In this document: in pieces, positions 1-12,417 of the stretch
Position numbering within the stretch: the first letter of the stretch is position 1
Layout of the letters: each line of letters opens with the position of its first letter
Assembly (NCBI RefSeq): GCF_032854445.1
Contig: NC_088305.1
Span: 17,533,717 to 17,597,716, forward strand
Length of the DNA stretch: 64,000 bases
Source: Liolophura sinensis
Taxonomy: Eukaryota; Mollusca; Polyplacophora; Chitonida; Chitonidae
Direction: 5' to 3'
Notes under the pieces: model-generated
The model's database searches: none
What the model was told of the DNA's origin: nothing
The model's input: only the letters and a program-made list of their open reading frames with translations
Translations under genes and position numbers: made by a program

Positions 1-1998
1 CAATGATTTCTCAGCAATCACCGTGTTATTGATACTGCACAAACAGCGGAAAATGAAATATGTTATACCATCGTCAATGTTTAAATTTCTTTCGAAACTT
101 TGTAGCATTTACTACCAGTTCCTAAGATTAAAAGACAGGGACAAGAATCAAATAATACACAAAATCGCTTACACAAAACTTTTTATCGCACTTAACCGAA
201 TACTCCTGACAAAGAACGCATTCGCCGAAAGAGGAACACGCAATATACGCATGCCAAATACAAAATATCACATCACATTCATGTATTCTGCCAAAATGCT
301 TTTATACTATCCTCGCTCCGGATTTATAGCATTCCGTGGAACACACACAGCGGTCTTGGAGTTTCCTGATCTGACAGTTCCTCAGTTAATTGACAGATTA
401 CTGTCAAGCCAGATATAATTGGCAAGGCTCAAAATGTGAGTAGAATGCAAACAGAAAGCAATTTGATGAACGCTGAGCTGATAGATTTGGATACATGTAG
501 TTCTGTCCGGCACCGTTAGCATTTTAGAAGACAAAGTTAATGGACAGGTACATGTAGAATAGGGAGAAGTTAGATATTGGGACGGCACGATATCGACTTT
601 GTGTCAGTGATTTTTGCAGACAAGAGAAGTCGCTTAAACTATTATCCGGACGTGACAATGAGCCAGTTAGAAACAAATATACTAAATGTTTTCATGTGTA
701 CACGAAGGGCAATTTCAATGATGTGAAATCCTGTTATAACGATGGAATGCAGTGAATGGAAGTGGATCCTAGGCTATGCGTGTCTGGTTCCAGACAAATA
801 TCTGTACATCAAAAAGTGCAGGGAACAATGTTAAACACGTGATGAGATTGTGTAACACACAACAAATAGTCAAGCACACTCATCTTCATCACAGTCATCT
901 TCATCACAGTCGTCTTTTGTGAATGGTAAATGTTTTGTCCTCCAAAACTCTAAATTGTGTCACGGCTCTCGGATAAGTCTAATCAGAGAAAAGAGGTCAG
1001 AAGATACATGCTAATTAGCAATTATATAATTTATACTAAACATAGAAAAAGGTTTTAAGAGCAGGCGCATTTCCCTTAATAAGCCTTTTCATACGGAGGG
1101 CAAACTGAGTACATTCTGAAAGAAACTGTGAGTTTTGATTAGTGTTGTATATGGCCTACTTCATGCATCATGTCAACGCCCACAAGCTGCTTTCCTATTC
1201 CCGTCGCAGTTGTGGTCGTGTGTACTTCAGTGTGCCTTCTCAGCTTTTTACATTCTGTTATTGAGAGCGTAAGTTGAGAAGGCGTTTTATTATTTTTTTC
1301 CTTTGTAAATTCCCCTCACCAGGGGATCTTTCTCTATGTCGTTAGTTACCTTTATCCGTTTCTTTAATCGATAAGGTGGGTTTCGCTCTAGGTAAAAGAG
1401 GTTTTATTCGTACACGCAGCATGACACAAATGTGGGTTTACCTAAGAGACTGCACAAATTCTTACAGGCTCTTATCACACAAATCAAGCTTATGTACGTA
1501 ACATGAAAAGCGACAAGTGGGGCGAAGGACATGTATATTGAACACGAAAAATGTTGTTGCTTATTCGATTTGTACTTGACCTGCTTGTCTCCAACGCGAA
1601 CAGAAATAAAAATATAAATTTAACCTCAATCAATTTCTAATTGACCGAGATAGTTCAACTTTCGTACGCTTTCATATTTGCTTTTTTACAACTAGTTTAG
1701 TAGTCGCCGACAAGCAAAAACACCGATGACGACAGTATTTGGTACACGTGTGCACAAGAAATAATGACGTACACTGATCTGTGACGTCATGACAACGATC
1801 AATCTAACCTTGCAAACATCCCTTTGTACGAAATGCAACCATTCTCTGCGAGGGTGTATAACCATGGGATCTCACATGTCCGTTTCAACGAGCGTAATCA
1901 TTAATTTAGCTCATCAATGTTAGATAACCTGTGTTATGTCGGTTGTTTAGGCAGAAATCGTCTCCTATGCCGATCGGTTTCCGATTTGCAGTGACAGC
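1..1998. other. Unassigned sequence, no supported gene
   Basis: AT-rich. A 131-codon ORF at 23-418 has no recognisable motif and low-complexity composition. A 15-bp unit is repeated about 2.3 times at 880-914. A stem-loop (arms GCCTTCTCA.CTT, 1234-1283) is present. Nothing else is supported. Confidence 0.5.
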
Positions 1999-2143
1999 GT
2001 TATATCCATAGTTAAAGCGCTACCTCACTAGCCAAAGTTATATCCCTAGCTATAGTGCTGTATCTCTACGCAAAGTTAGATCCCTAGTTATAGCACTGTA
2101 TCTAGCCAAACTAACATCTCTAACTATAGCGCTGGGTATCCAG
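1999..2143. repeat. Imperfect 36-38-bp tandem repeat, about 4 copies
   Basis: Four diverged units of the type AAAGTTATATCCCTAGCTAT follow one another. Divergence is high, so this is an old array. Confidence 0.7.
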
Positions 2144-2170
2144 GCAAATTTATTTCTCGAGACATTATCA

Positions 2171-2297
2171 GTTACATGGTTACTCAATGGCAGGATACGG
2201 AAATATATGGTGGCAGAAACCTTCATATCACGCCGAGACCTAATTGAAGGTTACTGACACCATATTTCCGTGTCCTATCACTGAGAAGCCATGTAAC
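2171..2297. mobile_element. Foldback (hairpin) element, MITE-like
   Basis: 127-bp near-palindrome: the left arm from GTTACATGG through ACGGAAATAT to AACCTTCA is repeated in inverted orientation, with about 55-nt arms and a short loop. This is typical of a foldback or solo-TIR MITE. No flanking target duplication is clear. Confidence 0.65.
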
Positions 2298-2857
2298 GAA
2301 TTTATCCTGCAAAGACCTATCAATTCAGTGCACACTCTTCTTGTGTGGGATGTGAACCTGTTTTGAAATGACGTTCTTTCAGATTTGTCTATGTTTTTCA
2401 GGAATTATACACCTTAATTAGCCCTTTATTTGAATTTCCCACCCTTCCTTAAAAACCAAAGGTAATTTGATAAACACTGTAAGGTGAACGAATCTCAGAT
2501 TTTAATTTGGGATCAGTACAAATATACACGTTTGTTCGTGCTTTTCTTGTACATTATTATTTAGTTCGCTGAAGTAAGCTATAAATAGTGTACAGAACTA
2601 CTTGTGTCTGGCTGGTGATACTTGAGCTCTGCTTGGTAATACCGCTCTTCATTGATATAAATATCGCCCCCAGCGCCCTCCGCACCAACTTTTCTCCTCG
2701 TGGATATTTGGATTCACTATATAGTACTGTCATAGGTTTAGCTGCACAGCAGTCGCTGCATCAAGTCATATACTAGCCCGAAACTGTATCATTACTCTTC
2801 ACAAGAATAAAAACAAATACAGGGGTTATACTCATTTGAACTGCAAAGGTGCCTGTC

Positions 2858-2943
2858 TATATAAAGATACGAGATCAGTCAGCTGCCAGATGCTCAACTG
2901 AAATGATAGCAAACATTTGTCAATGCTTCAGTTCATCTGTCAG
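2858..2943 (+). promoter_or_regulatory. Candidate TATA promoter with short first exon
   Basis: TATATAAAG (2858-2866) is followed about 30 bp later by a possible initiation point, then ATG at 2903 and 41 nt reading MIANICQCFSSSV up to donor CAG|GTAAAT (2944). The order and spacing fit a compact TATA-driven first exon. No downstream exon could be tied to it. Confidence 0.22.
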
Positions 2944-3938
2944 GTAAATATATATCAACAGACATGACTGTTAAGTTCCGTTAGCTGGTCTTTAAGACAG
3001 ACAACCTTGTTTTAATATGACAGATCTTGACTGAATCTGGCTGAAATGATGATGAGCTCTGGTTTATACCTTGAGAGACTTATGTTTAGGTCGGAGACTT
3101 AGGTCGGATATAGTTAGTAATCAAACCCATTCTAACCCTGTACGTGAGCGTCTTAAAAGGCCCCTTCTGTCCTATACGTGTAAACACTGCGTGGTATCGT
3201 AACCGCACGCTTCCACGCTGGACAGAATACTACGTTAGTGTTAAGTCGAGATTTCCATCCAGTTATACTGAGTTGTTCATCCGTCAATTAAAGCTGGCCT
3301 GTGTCCAACTGGAATGGAACACTGTCTACTTTGAAAACGTGTTTCATGAAATAAGCCCGCTATATTTTTGTTATATTTTTATTTATCCCGAAACTTTTCA
3401 TGAACAAAATGTTCTCGACATCGGCCACATCGGTTGGCTGTCCCTAGGCGAAATGATGCCTCATTAGCAAGCTCTCCATGACAACTAGAGTCACATCGTG
3501 AGCGGATTCTTGAACAGCTTCACTGCCTTTAGCAGATTTTGTTCTTGATTTACGACGTCATCTTTAGTAATACATTTGTCAACTGAGGAGTGTATTGACA
3601 TCAGGTCTAAATTATGCACATGCACAGAGTAACTGTGGGCACTGACTGATGTTAGAGATTCAGGGAGATTCTGCTGAACAAGCTAGAATAACAAACTTGA
3701 AGTATATATATCACTGGACAGCATGGCGAAAGCGCTGAAGATGTCTCCTAACCAGAATGATGAGTTCTGCTCGAGAGAATATTAAACCGTAAATAACACA
3801 AAGTCTGGCTGCAAGACAGGAGCGCAGCAATTACAACGACGCTGCCGTAAAATGAACATCGTTGTGTGGCCCCGAGCCCCAGAAGCTATGTTGTGACTTC
3901 ATCATGATCACAAGGAAGAGGCCAGTGCTTCAGGGTTT
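2944..3938. other. Unassigned sequence
   Basis: No repeat family, no protein motif. A 107-codon ORF at 3144-3467 has no recognisable feature. Confidence 0.4.
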
Positions 3939-4036
3939 GATTTATTTATTTGATTGTAGTTTTACGCCACACTCAACGATATCTCATGTATAAAACGGCG
4001 GCCAGCATTTTGGTGAAAGGAAACAGGACAGAGATT
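3939..4036 (-). mobile_element. SINE-B 3' fragment (minus)
   Basis: Starts with ATTTATTTATTTGATTG and carries the TTTTACGCC...GGCGGCCAGCAT segment of SINE-B in reverse. The 5' part is missing. It pairs head to head with the plus-strand fragment 75 bp away. Confidence 0.8.
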
Positions 4037-4111
4037 AACGGTTTGAGCACAGCGTTAACTGCTTACAGGCGAATACAAAAAGATGTGAATCTTCTAGGCC
4101 TCTTTATCAGC

Positions 4112-4199
4112 ACGGTTTCGTCCCACTATAATGCTGACCGCCGTCATGAAAGTGAAATATTCTTGATTACGGCGTAAAATACCAACCAAATAAATAAAT
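4112..4199 (+). mobile_element. SINE-B 3' fragment (plus)
   Basis: Contains TATAATGCTGACCGCCGTC, AGTGAAATATTCTTGA and an AATAAATAAAT tail. Inverted relative to 3939-4036, so a transcript could fold into an 85-95-bp hairpin. Confidence 0.8.
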
Positions 4200-5399
4200 C
4201 TGGGGATCTTGTAAATAGTACGTGTAAATACTTGAGTGCAGTCATGTTGTTGACTTCATTGTAAGTCTTAAACTTAAAGGTCATTGGGATAAAGCAAACT
4301 TAGACTGTCGAAATCACAAATAGTTAAGAAAAGTAAAGATAAATAAACGCCGAAACCTCTGTATACTCTCAGACACAACGCACAGCGAATTGAGCCAAGC
4401 GAAAGTACATGTAGTCACCTTGTGAACAGATGAACCTAGAAAATTTACAATAGACGTACCTGTCATAAAACAACATTAAATACCGAAGGGTCATTCTAAT
4501 ATCTTACTACGTCTTAGCGTAGTATTATTTAAGTTGGCGTCAGTTGCTTTGGTACTCATTCGCCTTAATACATATATGAAACAATTACCACTTTACTTTC
4601 TAAACGAATGAGACCGGCAATAGATTTTTCTGTCCTTATATAATGTTAAATATTGAAGGAGTCTTGCAGATTGACTATAAAAAGATCTCCGATAAGCTTA
4701 CTGTAGGTGAAAACACGCTGGTTTTAATCGGTGAACTTACACATTGACTGGCATATTCAAGAGCATAAACCTTGACTTCACATTGCCACATAGGCCTATA
4801 TCTTCGTGTGTAATTATCACTATAAGAAGGCAACATTATCCACTAACTCATAGGCACTCATAAAAATTGTGGCCTCCTGTTTTATCTGAAACTGATGTTC
4901 ACGATCAAAAAGTTCTAAAAAACTTTTAGACAATATTTTCTGTTTGCGTTTTCGCCCAGTCAATAAGGCGACATTTTGGTCACCACTGTAAAAGTCATAA
5001 CATGTTTCTAAAGGCCACAAGGATGGGTGCGTGATAATGAATTCGTTTGTACAAATCGTGTCTAGTAGACAATCTTTTTAAAGATTTAATGCAGACATTT
5101 AAGTGTTTGTTTCTCTGACTTTCAACAATTTTCAGTTTTCAAGGGTTAAAAAGGGATAGTCGTTTTCAACTTGGAATGTTACAGAATTGGTTCAGTAAAT
5201 ATCATGATATGCTTTTGAACAGTCGTTTTTAATCAGAAAATATAACTGTTCTGTTAATAAAGAAGGGATAAACGTCGTCCGTCATTGATGCATAGATACA
5301 GACATTACACAAAAAACGGATATGAGTTACACTGCATTAAGGTACGTTGTAATTTTCTACTAAGATGTGGTTAATTTAGTCCACTTAAGTGTGGCCATC
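4200..5399. other. Unassigned sequence around the 4.8 kb candidate exon
   Basis: No repeats or motifs recognised apart from the minus-strand candidate exon at 4820-4985. Confidence 0.4.
4820..4985 (-). CDS. Candidate 3'-terminal exon, minus strand
   Basis: On the minus strand the acceptor ATGACTTTTACAG opens 54 codons ending TAG, entering in phase 2. The peptide has a basic patch (GRKRKQKILSKS) followed by an amphipathic helical-looking stretch (FLELFDREHQFQIKQ) and ends ELVDNVAFL. ATTAAA occurs roughly 100 nt downstream. No family recognised and no partner exon identified. Confidence 0.28.
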
Positions 5400-5565
5400 G
5401 CTAGACCCCATCACCAATCATGTAATATCTACACTTTCAAGCTATACCCCATAACCAATCATGTAATATCTACACTGTCTAACTAGGCCCCATAGCCAAT
5501 CATGTAATATCTACACTTTTAAGCTAGACCCCATAGCCAAACATGTAATATCTACAATTTCGGCC
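5400..5565. repeat. 41-bp tandem repeat, 4 copies
   Basis: Four units containing CCAATCATGTAATATCTACA with a variable CTAGACCCCAT segment. Non-coding. Confidence 0.85.
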
Positions 5566-5734
5566 CCTCGGTACTGTATATCGCTTTAAACAGTGATGAA
5601 ACGAACAGATATATCAATTTTTAAGGCTAAATATTCATCTCCACTTGACATATGTCATTTTTGTGGTGAGGTGGATAGTGACGTGTGATTTCTTTAGGAA
5701 TTAGGCATACCAATGATGCAGATTCTCCACACCT

Positions 5735-6010
5735 GTTGGAATGTTGGTAAGAATCCTGTTGGAATGTTGGTAAAGATCCTGTTGGAATGTTGGTAAGGAT
5801 CCTGTTGCAATGTTGGTAAGGATCCTGTTGGAATGTTGGTAAGGATCCTGTTGGAATGTTGGTAAGAATCCTGTTGGAATGTTGGTAAGAATCCTGTTGG
5901 AATGTTGGTAAGAATCCTGTTGGAATGTTGGTAAGGATCCTGTTGGAATGTTGGTAAGGATCCTGTTGCAATGTTGGTAAGGATCCTGTTGGAATGTTGG
6001 TGAGGATACC
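5735..6010. repeat. 23-bp minisatellite, about 12 copies
   Basis: Unit GGAATGTTGGTAAGRATCCT plus GTT, nearly identical copies. Because 23 is not a multiple of three and the unit has no stop codons on the minus strand, two long overlapping frames appear there; they are artefacts of the repeat. CACACCTGTT occurs at both edges. Confidence 0.92.
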
Positions 6011-7689
6011 GGTTCCCCACACCTGTTTGGATGATCGGGGTGGTGCTATAAGGCATAGGTTATCGTAAATGCTGGGTGGTAAGGCATGAAATGTATCTTG
6101 ATTTTTCGACCTTTAAAGCTATCCGGCCGCCACTGATAATCTAGGTCACGTGTAATTATATGTGAAAGCTGACTAGTCGATGTCGGGAGATACGAGAGCC
6201 TCTTGCACGTAAGGTGCCTTTTGTTATGGCGACAGCGTATTTTACTGTTTATCCCTAAGTCGTCTTGAAACAGGAGGTAAGAAAATCTAGCCTATATATT
6301 TTGCGACATTAACTGTGCGTTAATGTACGATTTTTTTTGTTGAAAATGGGTTTGTTTTACAGGCATTGGCTAAAATATTTTAGCTGTATTAAGTTTCCCG
6401 CAAGCTCTGCCCTGTTTTCCTCCAACCCTGATGATGGCCGTAGTCGTATAAGTGAAATATTCTTGAGTACAGCGTAAAATACCAATGAAATAAATATAAA
6501 ATATTATTTGAGTACATGAAATTTACATATTTTGGTCTAGATTTGTATAAGCAAATCTAACGTTTTGTGAATGTACTGCCATGTCTGTTGTAAATGTACA
6601 TGTAAACATTTTCGAAAAAGGACTTTCGGCCAAGAGCTGAATGCTCAAAGAAAAGTGCTGCACATTATGTATAATACACGTATAACATATAACACAAACA
6701 CCCCCAACATTGACCCTACTCTCCCCATTCACCCCATTTTCCCAATTTATTGAGCTCCTATTATACCACGACCCACCCACCAGTCGTTTCGTGGGTGTTG
6801 TAAAAGACATGCTGTTTCAAGACGAATGTGAATGCACTGAACCACCAGACGCGTTATCGATACTCGCGTTCGCCTGGAGAAAAATCCTCGACTTCACGTG
6901 AAACGGCTCAGCGTGAGCTATCTATCTAAAGCTACACTATATGAGTGCCGCCAGATGTTTGAAGGAAAAGATAACATACCTGTGGTAATGTTTACTACAA
7001 TTCTGGGGCAAACAAATATCAACAGATATAAGCAGTACCAAGAATCGATGGCCGTTTTCTGTGGCAAACAAACAAGTCAAAGAGGAAGGCACTAATACAT
7101 GCGTACAGAAATCTCAATTTGCCAGCTGCTCTTCATGCAAAAATCCCAAACCACGGCAAGACATCCTTCATTAGCGCATAACGTAGAAAATAATACCGTC
7201 TATCGGTCTTCATTTAATCAATCTGGCCATGTCCATTATCATCTACTTATACTGAGGCAAATTAATTCTTCAATGTCCTGAACTTTTCGTCCTAAATACG
7301 CATGTTTCACGGTCCAATTAGGTTTCACTTTTCAAAGGTCGACAGGCCTCATTTGGGAGTGTTAGCGCCGAAAAATAGCTCCCTACATTTCAACTTGTTT
7401 AAGGTTATCAGGGGGAGGGGTATTTTGAGGCAAATAAGGCCGGTCATTTTGGGGCAAATTAGGGTTGATTGAAACAAATGATGAAACAACAACATAGGCT
7501 ACATAAACTGTTTGGCCTATTTCGCTATGGTGGGTATTGTCTGATAGCACACACAGGGACTGTCCGCTCCTTTCAGCGAGACGGACATCAACACCGTTCA
7601 CAGCACTGCCTATTGCTATTTTCTCGTATTGTTGAAGGACTAAACTTGATCCGAACACATGCATTTGATCCAAAAACAAGGAAATCTGT
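6011..7689. other. Unassigned sequence with one SINE-B tail
   Basis: Apart from the SINE-B tail at 6428-6498 no element is recognised. A donor-like CAGGAG|GTAAGA at 6271 follows an ATGGCGACAGCG start that hits a stop after ten codons. ORFs near 6.5-7.8 kb overlap one another on both strands and show no motif. Confidence 0.4.
6428..6498 (+). mobile_element. SINE-B tail fragment
   Basis: CGTATAAGTGAAATATTCTT and GTAAAATACCAATGAAATAAAT match the last 70 bp of SINE-B; head and body are absent. Confidence 0.75.
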
Positions 7690-8345
7690 GTTTCTAGACA
7701 GACATTCATATACCAGTCTACCAATAAGGACGTTTCAGGTCAATAATCTCAAGGTCAATTCTCAAAACGACGTTTTACACAATCCACCAACGAAACAATA
7801 GGGTATAAAAAGCAATTCTGACGGAATCATGGAGAGAGAAGCAGTCAACAGTTTTCAATGCTGTTGGAAAGACGCAAGCTATGTCCTCAGCGAGTGAGTA
7901 AAGTCAGTATTCAAACCATGTATCAAGCTAATTTATAAGTTGTCGATAATAAAAAAGTATCTCACTTACGCTTTGATTCCAGCTGGTCATATATGCAACT
8001 CCAACGTGGCGATCTAATTCAACACGATGAATAGACGGCCCTTGGCATATGGCAAAACGGAGTTAGACACTATCACGAAGCGGAGCGCACGAGATTCTGA
8101 ATGTTCTGTCCATATTTACTTACAGGAGAATTACACTCATCGCAAGGCATTTTATAAAACGGCCTTGACGAAATAGTTTTTGTAGTAGTAGCTTGATTGA
8201 AATCGTCAAATACCACACAGGATCTAACAAATGCTGCAAGCCGAAATATGTACACGTTGTATGCATGATTCGTCGGTTTATCAATGTCCAGTTAAGGATA
8301 ATGCCAAAATTGAAACTATACCTCTTGTTATACACACTTATAGGG
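7690..8345. repeat. Unclassified interspersed repeat R1, copy 1
   Basis: Collinear with 34755-35480 and, for its first 250 bp, with 11208-11462. Shared blocks include CAATAATCTCAAGGTCAATT, CAACAGTTTTCA, TAAGTTGTCGATAATAAA, GTGGCGATCTAATTCAACAC and CTGTCCATATTTACTTACA. No coding potential or terminal repeats seen. Confidence 0.8.
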
Positions 8346-9093
8346 GACGATCAATGATTAGCTGAAAATCATCTGACGGAAGTACGCCGACCGTAATACC
8401 TTTGGCTGTCAAAAGAGTAGGTTTCTGAATACTTTCATGTGCACAGTCAGGCAAGAGATATTATGATGTCTACAGCGAAGCATCAATCTTGTTAGCTGGC
8501 AGATGCGTCTATATGGAATTCTAAATAAACTACTTAAATGTTATTATAGGAAGGCTTCACTTCTTCAGCCATGGTCAGTCAGTGGACAACTGCATCAGTT
8601 TTTGCCATTTTTGAATATTCGTTGGTATCTTGATGTCATGTGATAAGGGTCGGTAAGTTTCACAATTTGATTTATATTTATCAGAAATTTTCCATTCATA
8701 TCATGTCCTTCATGATATGCCTAAGGTTTATTGATTAAGATAAATGAGTGTCTAATAAGATATTGAATATCTCCCACTTTTTAAAATATAGAATTGACGA
8801 GTTGTTGTAGTTTAAAACGGACTACCTGCATGAACATCAGTTATAAAAAGCAATGCGATTACGCAAATATGTAACCGTAAATGGTAGTTTGGAGAAAAGC
8901 ACGTAACAGACTACATGCGTTTCACATTTGATTGTCTGGCGTAATGGAATATTGTAAACAGAGGTCGATGCCGCGTAGTTTTTATGCATATTTCAGGATT
9001 TAATGGCATCAAATGGTTTTTGATATTGACATACAGAATGCATTTTCAATAAATCGAAATTTTATAAAAGGTTGGCCTTTTGTCTCTCTACAG
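8346..9093. other. Unassigned sequence
   Basis: AT-rich with no repeat or motif recognised. Confidence 0.4.
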
Positions 9094-9262
9094 TGGAGTA
9101 TTTGTGGAATACTCCAATCCGCTTACTGGATGCCTATGGACAGGGGCGAGGGAGTGTAACACCATATACAATGGAGAGTTGCACGCTACGGACGAGATTG
9201 CTCGTAAAGCAAGCATTTCCATTTATATAATCTTCATCACGTTTGGAAATATATACTTTTAG
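9094..9262 (+). CDS. Candidate exon (terminal or internal), unknown protein
   Basis: Strong acceptor (CCTTTTGTCTCTCTACAG) then 55 open codons to TAG. The first part, GVFVEYSNPLTGCLWTGARE then CNTIYNGELHATDEIA, looks protein-like; the last 18 residues are Ile/Phe-rich and may be read-through past a donor GTAAAG at 9204. Unrecognised. Confidence 0.22.
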
Positions 9263-11207
9263 TGATCGGCGACGTTCTGTCTAAAATGTGCTATGAATAT
9301 TTTATACATGGTAGGAAAGGGAGGGTTTTTTTCTTTTGGAAGAAATGGATGGACAGTAAACTAATGTAAACAGAAGTCATATAGAGAATTTGGTCGTAAA
9401 TGTCTCATTGAAAATTTCGCAGGATATCGTCCGTTTCACTTTACCTCATATGGCGTCTACAGGAACGGCTGGTTGTGAAAGACATACACAGTTCGTAATA
9501 TAGCAGCATAAGCATGGCCTCAGTGAACTAATTTGTTAACATGCGCAAGAAAAACTAATCTTCTGTTATCCCAGTTTTATCTACCTGCAATTGTCTCGAT
9601 ACGAAACAGAAACACATCTGAGCGCAAGTCAAGCGCCGAAGACTCCATACTCCTTACAGCGCTTGCGTCGCTCTCTACATTTGCTTTACATTACTGCCAC
9701 CACTAGCAAATTTTGTACAGAAATCTTGAACAACGCCAAGGTTAATGGATTCACGGTGATGAGGCGGGAAGTCATATCATGGAACACAAACACTTTCTCA
9801 ATCTTTGTTTACAATAATACTTTATACACATACATTCTGTTTATCGGAAGTATGCACAGCAGGATTCTAACCAAAACCTGAAACAATTACACTGATTAAT
9901 GCTGCTTAAACAGTTCCGTGCGAGAACACCCGTGGTGAGGTCAAGTCAAACAAGCCGTTGTGCGTGGCACAGATTCCAATGGTCAAGCTTGTTTAGTGAT
10001 GGCAATGATATAATGCGAGCGTAGAGATCGATACCTGCGTTGTACAAGATCCAATCGTAGATGAGTGAGGTAATGCGTATTTTGTTTCAGGAGGCTTTGT
10101 CAGTTTGCTGGAGTTTGGGCTGGAAGTAACGCAAGATGCCATGAGGTTTCGAGGAACTACACGGAAAACGGAGAGTAAGGAAAACCTTTAATCTGGTTGA
10201 TCGAGGTATTGATTGTTAATGGCCTGCTCGATGCATTGTTTAACGAAAATGTACAAAAAATCAGTCTATTTTTTTATATGTCTAGACACTCAGACAAGGC
10301 CTATTTAATACAGCTGTAATGAACTGTGAACATGTACTTTGAGGCACAACTATCATAAAAAGCCGGACACTAATCTAAGGTTGCCTGGAATTCAAGGTTT
10401 GAATTAATCAGAAACAAATAAACAAAAGTTTCCTGCTGCTAAATGTGTCACAGAAACGCAATACAATTTCCTAATCTGCAGCAAAACAAGATCGGGAGGA
10501 AAGTCTCAGTGGTTTTGTGTCCCCCGGTTACCGTTATCAGCTTATCAACGAGGAATCTAGCGATGCCCAGCAAATCCATTTCCTACTCTGAGAATTAATG
10601 ACCGACAGGCCGATGAGGACACTGGAAATATACACAGGGTTGTGACTTCAGGCGGAGGATTTACACCCATTTCCCAGCCTCCAAATTGTTGACAGAGCGT
10701 TCAGTCCGAAATAAACGAGGGAGTTGGTAACCGTTGATTGTTCATTGAGCCGACTGGTAGAGCTAGAAACGATTCCGTGGCGAATTCAAGGAGAAGTGTG
10801 GTTAAACGACCCAGGACGAACATTGACATCTGTATGTGTAAAATGGTCTTGGCACACACTGTTTTTTTTTCAAAGCGTATGCGTAATTACCAGCAGTAAT
10901 TATGTCGTCAAAGTATTGATAAAATCTTGCACATATATTATCCCAATGCCCAAATCCTTGGCGCCTTTTGTTTGGGATGTATCTAAGTGGATATCAATAT
11001 TAAAAGTACGCGTTTAGGAAAATAGGGGATGACAGATTCGATCCATTGATACCAGCCAAGTTTCCGCTGACCAATATCAGGGGTGACTGATTTAGTTTTA
11101 TGAGTTTTTTTTACACTTTTATTTCTGTGTTATTTTAATCCATATATAAATATTTATAAGGATTTTTGGCGTCATGTGAATTGTTAACTGGTGAGAAGAC
11201 GAGTCTA
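9263..11207. other. Unassigned sequence around the 10.1 kb candidate exon
   Basis: Only the candidate exon at 10091-10174 stands out. The ORFs at 9591-9881 and 10724-11017 have no recognisable feature. Confidence 0.4.
10091..10174 (+). CDS. Candidate internal exon (84 nt)
   Basis: Acceptor ATTTTGTTTCAG and donor GAGA|GTAAGG enclose 84 nt, a multiple of three. Two frames are open; one reads GFVSLLEFGLEVTQDAMRFR, the other RLCQFAGVWAGSNARCHEVS. The first would join in phase with the candidate exon at 9094 if that exon ends at GTAAAG (9204). No homolog recognised. Confidence 0.25.
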
Positions 11208-11462
11208 TGCGTCGAAAGAGACATTCGTATACCAATAAGAACGTTCCATGCCAATAATCGCAAGGTCAATTTTAAAACAAACCATCTAAAGAACTAAGAA
11301 ATTCTGTAAAATATGGAACTGACAGGACTCATGCAAAGACAAACGGTCAACAGTTTTCAGTGACGTTTGAAAGGCGCAAGGTATGTTCTAGGCGAATGAA
11401 CGAAATCAGTCTTGAAATGCTACCATGCTAGTATATAAGTTGTCGATAATAAATCGATGAAT
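11208..11462. repeat. R1 repeat, copy 2 (partial)
   Basis: Matches the first 250 bp of the 7.7 kb copy: ATTCGTATACC, CCAATAATCGCAAGGTCAAT, GTCAACAGTTTTCAGTGA and AAGTTGTCGATAATAAA. Confidence 0.8.
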
Positions 11463-12248
11463 TGTTTTTTTTTTCTTATTCTCAGTTATATAGGGGTAAG
11501 TTGAGCATAGGGTAAATATTTACAGGGAGCCATCTGGACAAAGTTTATTTACAGACGCAATGTACAAAACTGCAAATCTTGGAGGAAGACCCTGTGAAAG
11601 ACAATTTTTACTCGGTAATTCATTTACTTGATTGGCACTTTACGTCGAATACTGACTAAGAGTTCAGTCACGCTGCCTTCATTGGTCAGTCAAAATGGAC
11701 ATAGCCTTTGGGACTAACGCCTCGATCTCACTGAGGGTTAAACCATCCACCTTTCCCGATCAATTACAAAGAAGCGACATGGTGGTTGTTTTGTAACATA
11801 CTGCCAAGGCCAATTCACTGAACAGTACACACACCGAAGTGAAATATAGCGCGGCCTGTTGAGAGTAAATCATATAACCGTGAACTAGGTTGCCAAGTCA
11901 TCCGTTTTGTTCGCTGTGTATACAAAGGTGGCCTGCCAAGCATGTTCACGATTCATTGGTAGAAGACAAGCAATTACTGCTACACTGGCTGCTGGGATGG
12001 AGACAGGTCATAGATCAACAGCTACATCCGTCTGCCACCATGAAGTGTTTTCAATTATGGAGTCTTACTCCATAAGGGTGAGTGCTCATTCAGAAATAAG
12101 AGCACGCTGTTAAATATGGCGTCTAGTATCATTCCATCGCCATTTCGAAGGGATGTATTGTGCAAGCGTGTCGAACAACTCAGTAGTCGCAATGTCCCAT
12201 TCCTTCGGTTGCATCCAATAACACATAATGCTATCTTGCGTCCCCTAA
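11463..12248. other. Unassigned sequence
   Basis: A T-rich acceptor-like tract at 11465-11484 is followed only 10 nt later by a donor-like GTAAGT. No gene is supported. Confidence 0.35.
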
Positions 12249-12417
12249 CATGCTGGTTTGCTCTCCGGTCGGACCTCGGGATGTCTGCCAGCAACGTGCG
12301 AATCGTCGTTTGTTTCCCCTGGGCTCTGCCCAGTACCCCCACCATAATGCTGGCAGTCAGTGTATAAGTGAAATATTCTTGAGTATGGTGTAAATCCCCA
12401 ATCAAATAAATAAGTAA
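12249..12417 (+). mobile_element. SINE-B, 5'-truncated
   Basis: Runs from CATGCTGGTTTGCTCTCCGG through TGTCTGCCAGCAACGTGCG and GGGCTCTGCCCAG to the ATAAGTGAAATATTCTTGAG tail and AATAAATAAG. The tRNA-like head is lost. Confidence 0.88.

Noticed and set aside
23-418. 131-codon ORF at the left edge
   Set aside because: No motif, no splice context, AT-rich amino-acid bias; most likely chance.
5627-6056. Two long overlapping minus-strand ORFs with a 23-residue repeat
   Set aside because: They are translations of the 23-bp minisatellite, which lacks stops; both frames are open equally, so there is no coding signal.
8073-8255. Minus-strand exon ending at GTAAGT
   Set aside because: Lies in repeat R1; the other copy keeps the donor but not the reading frame.
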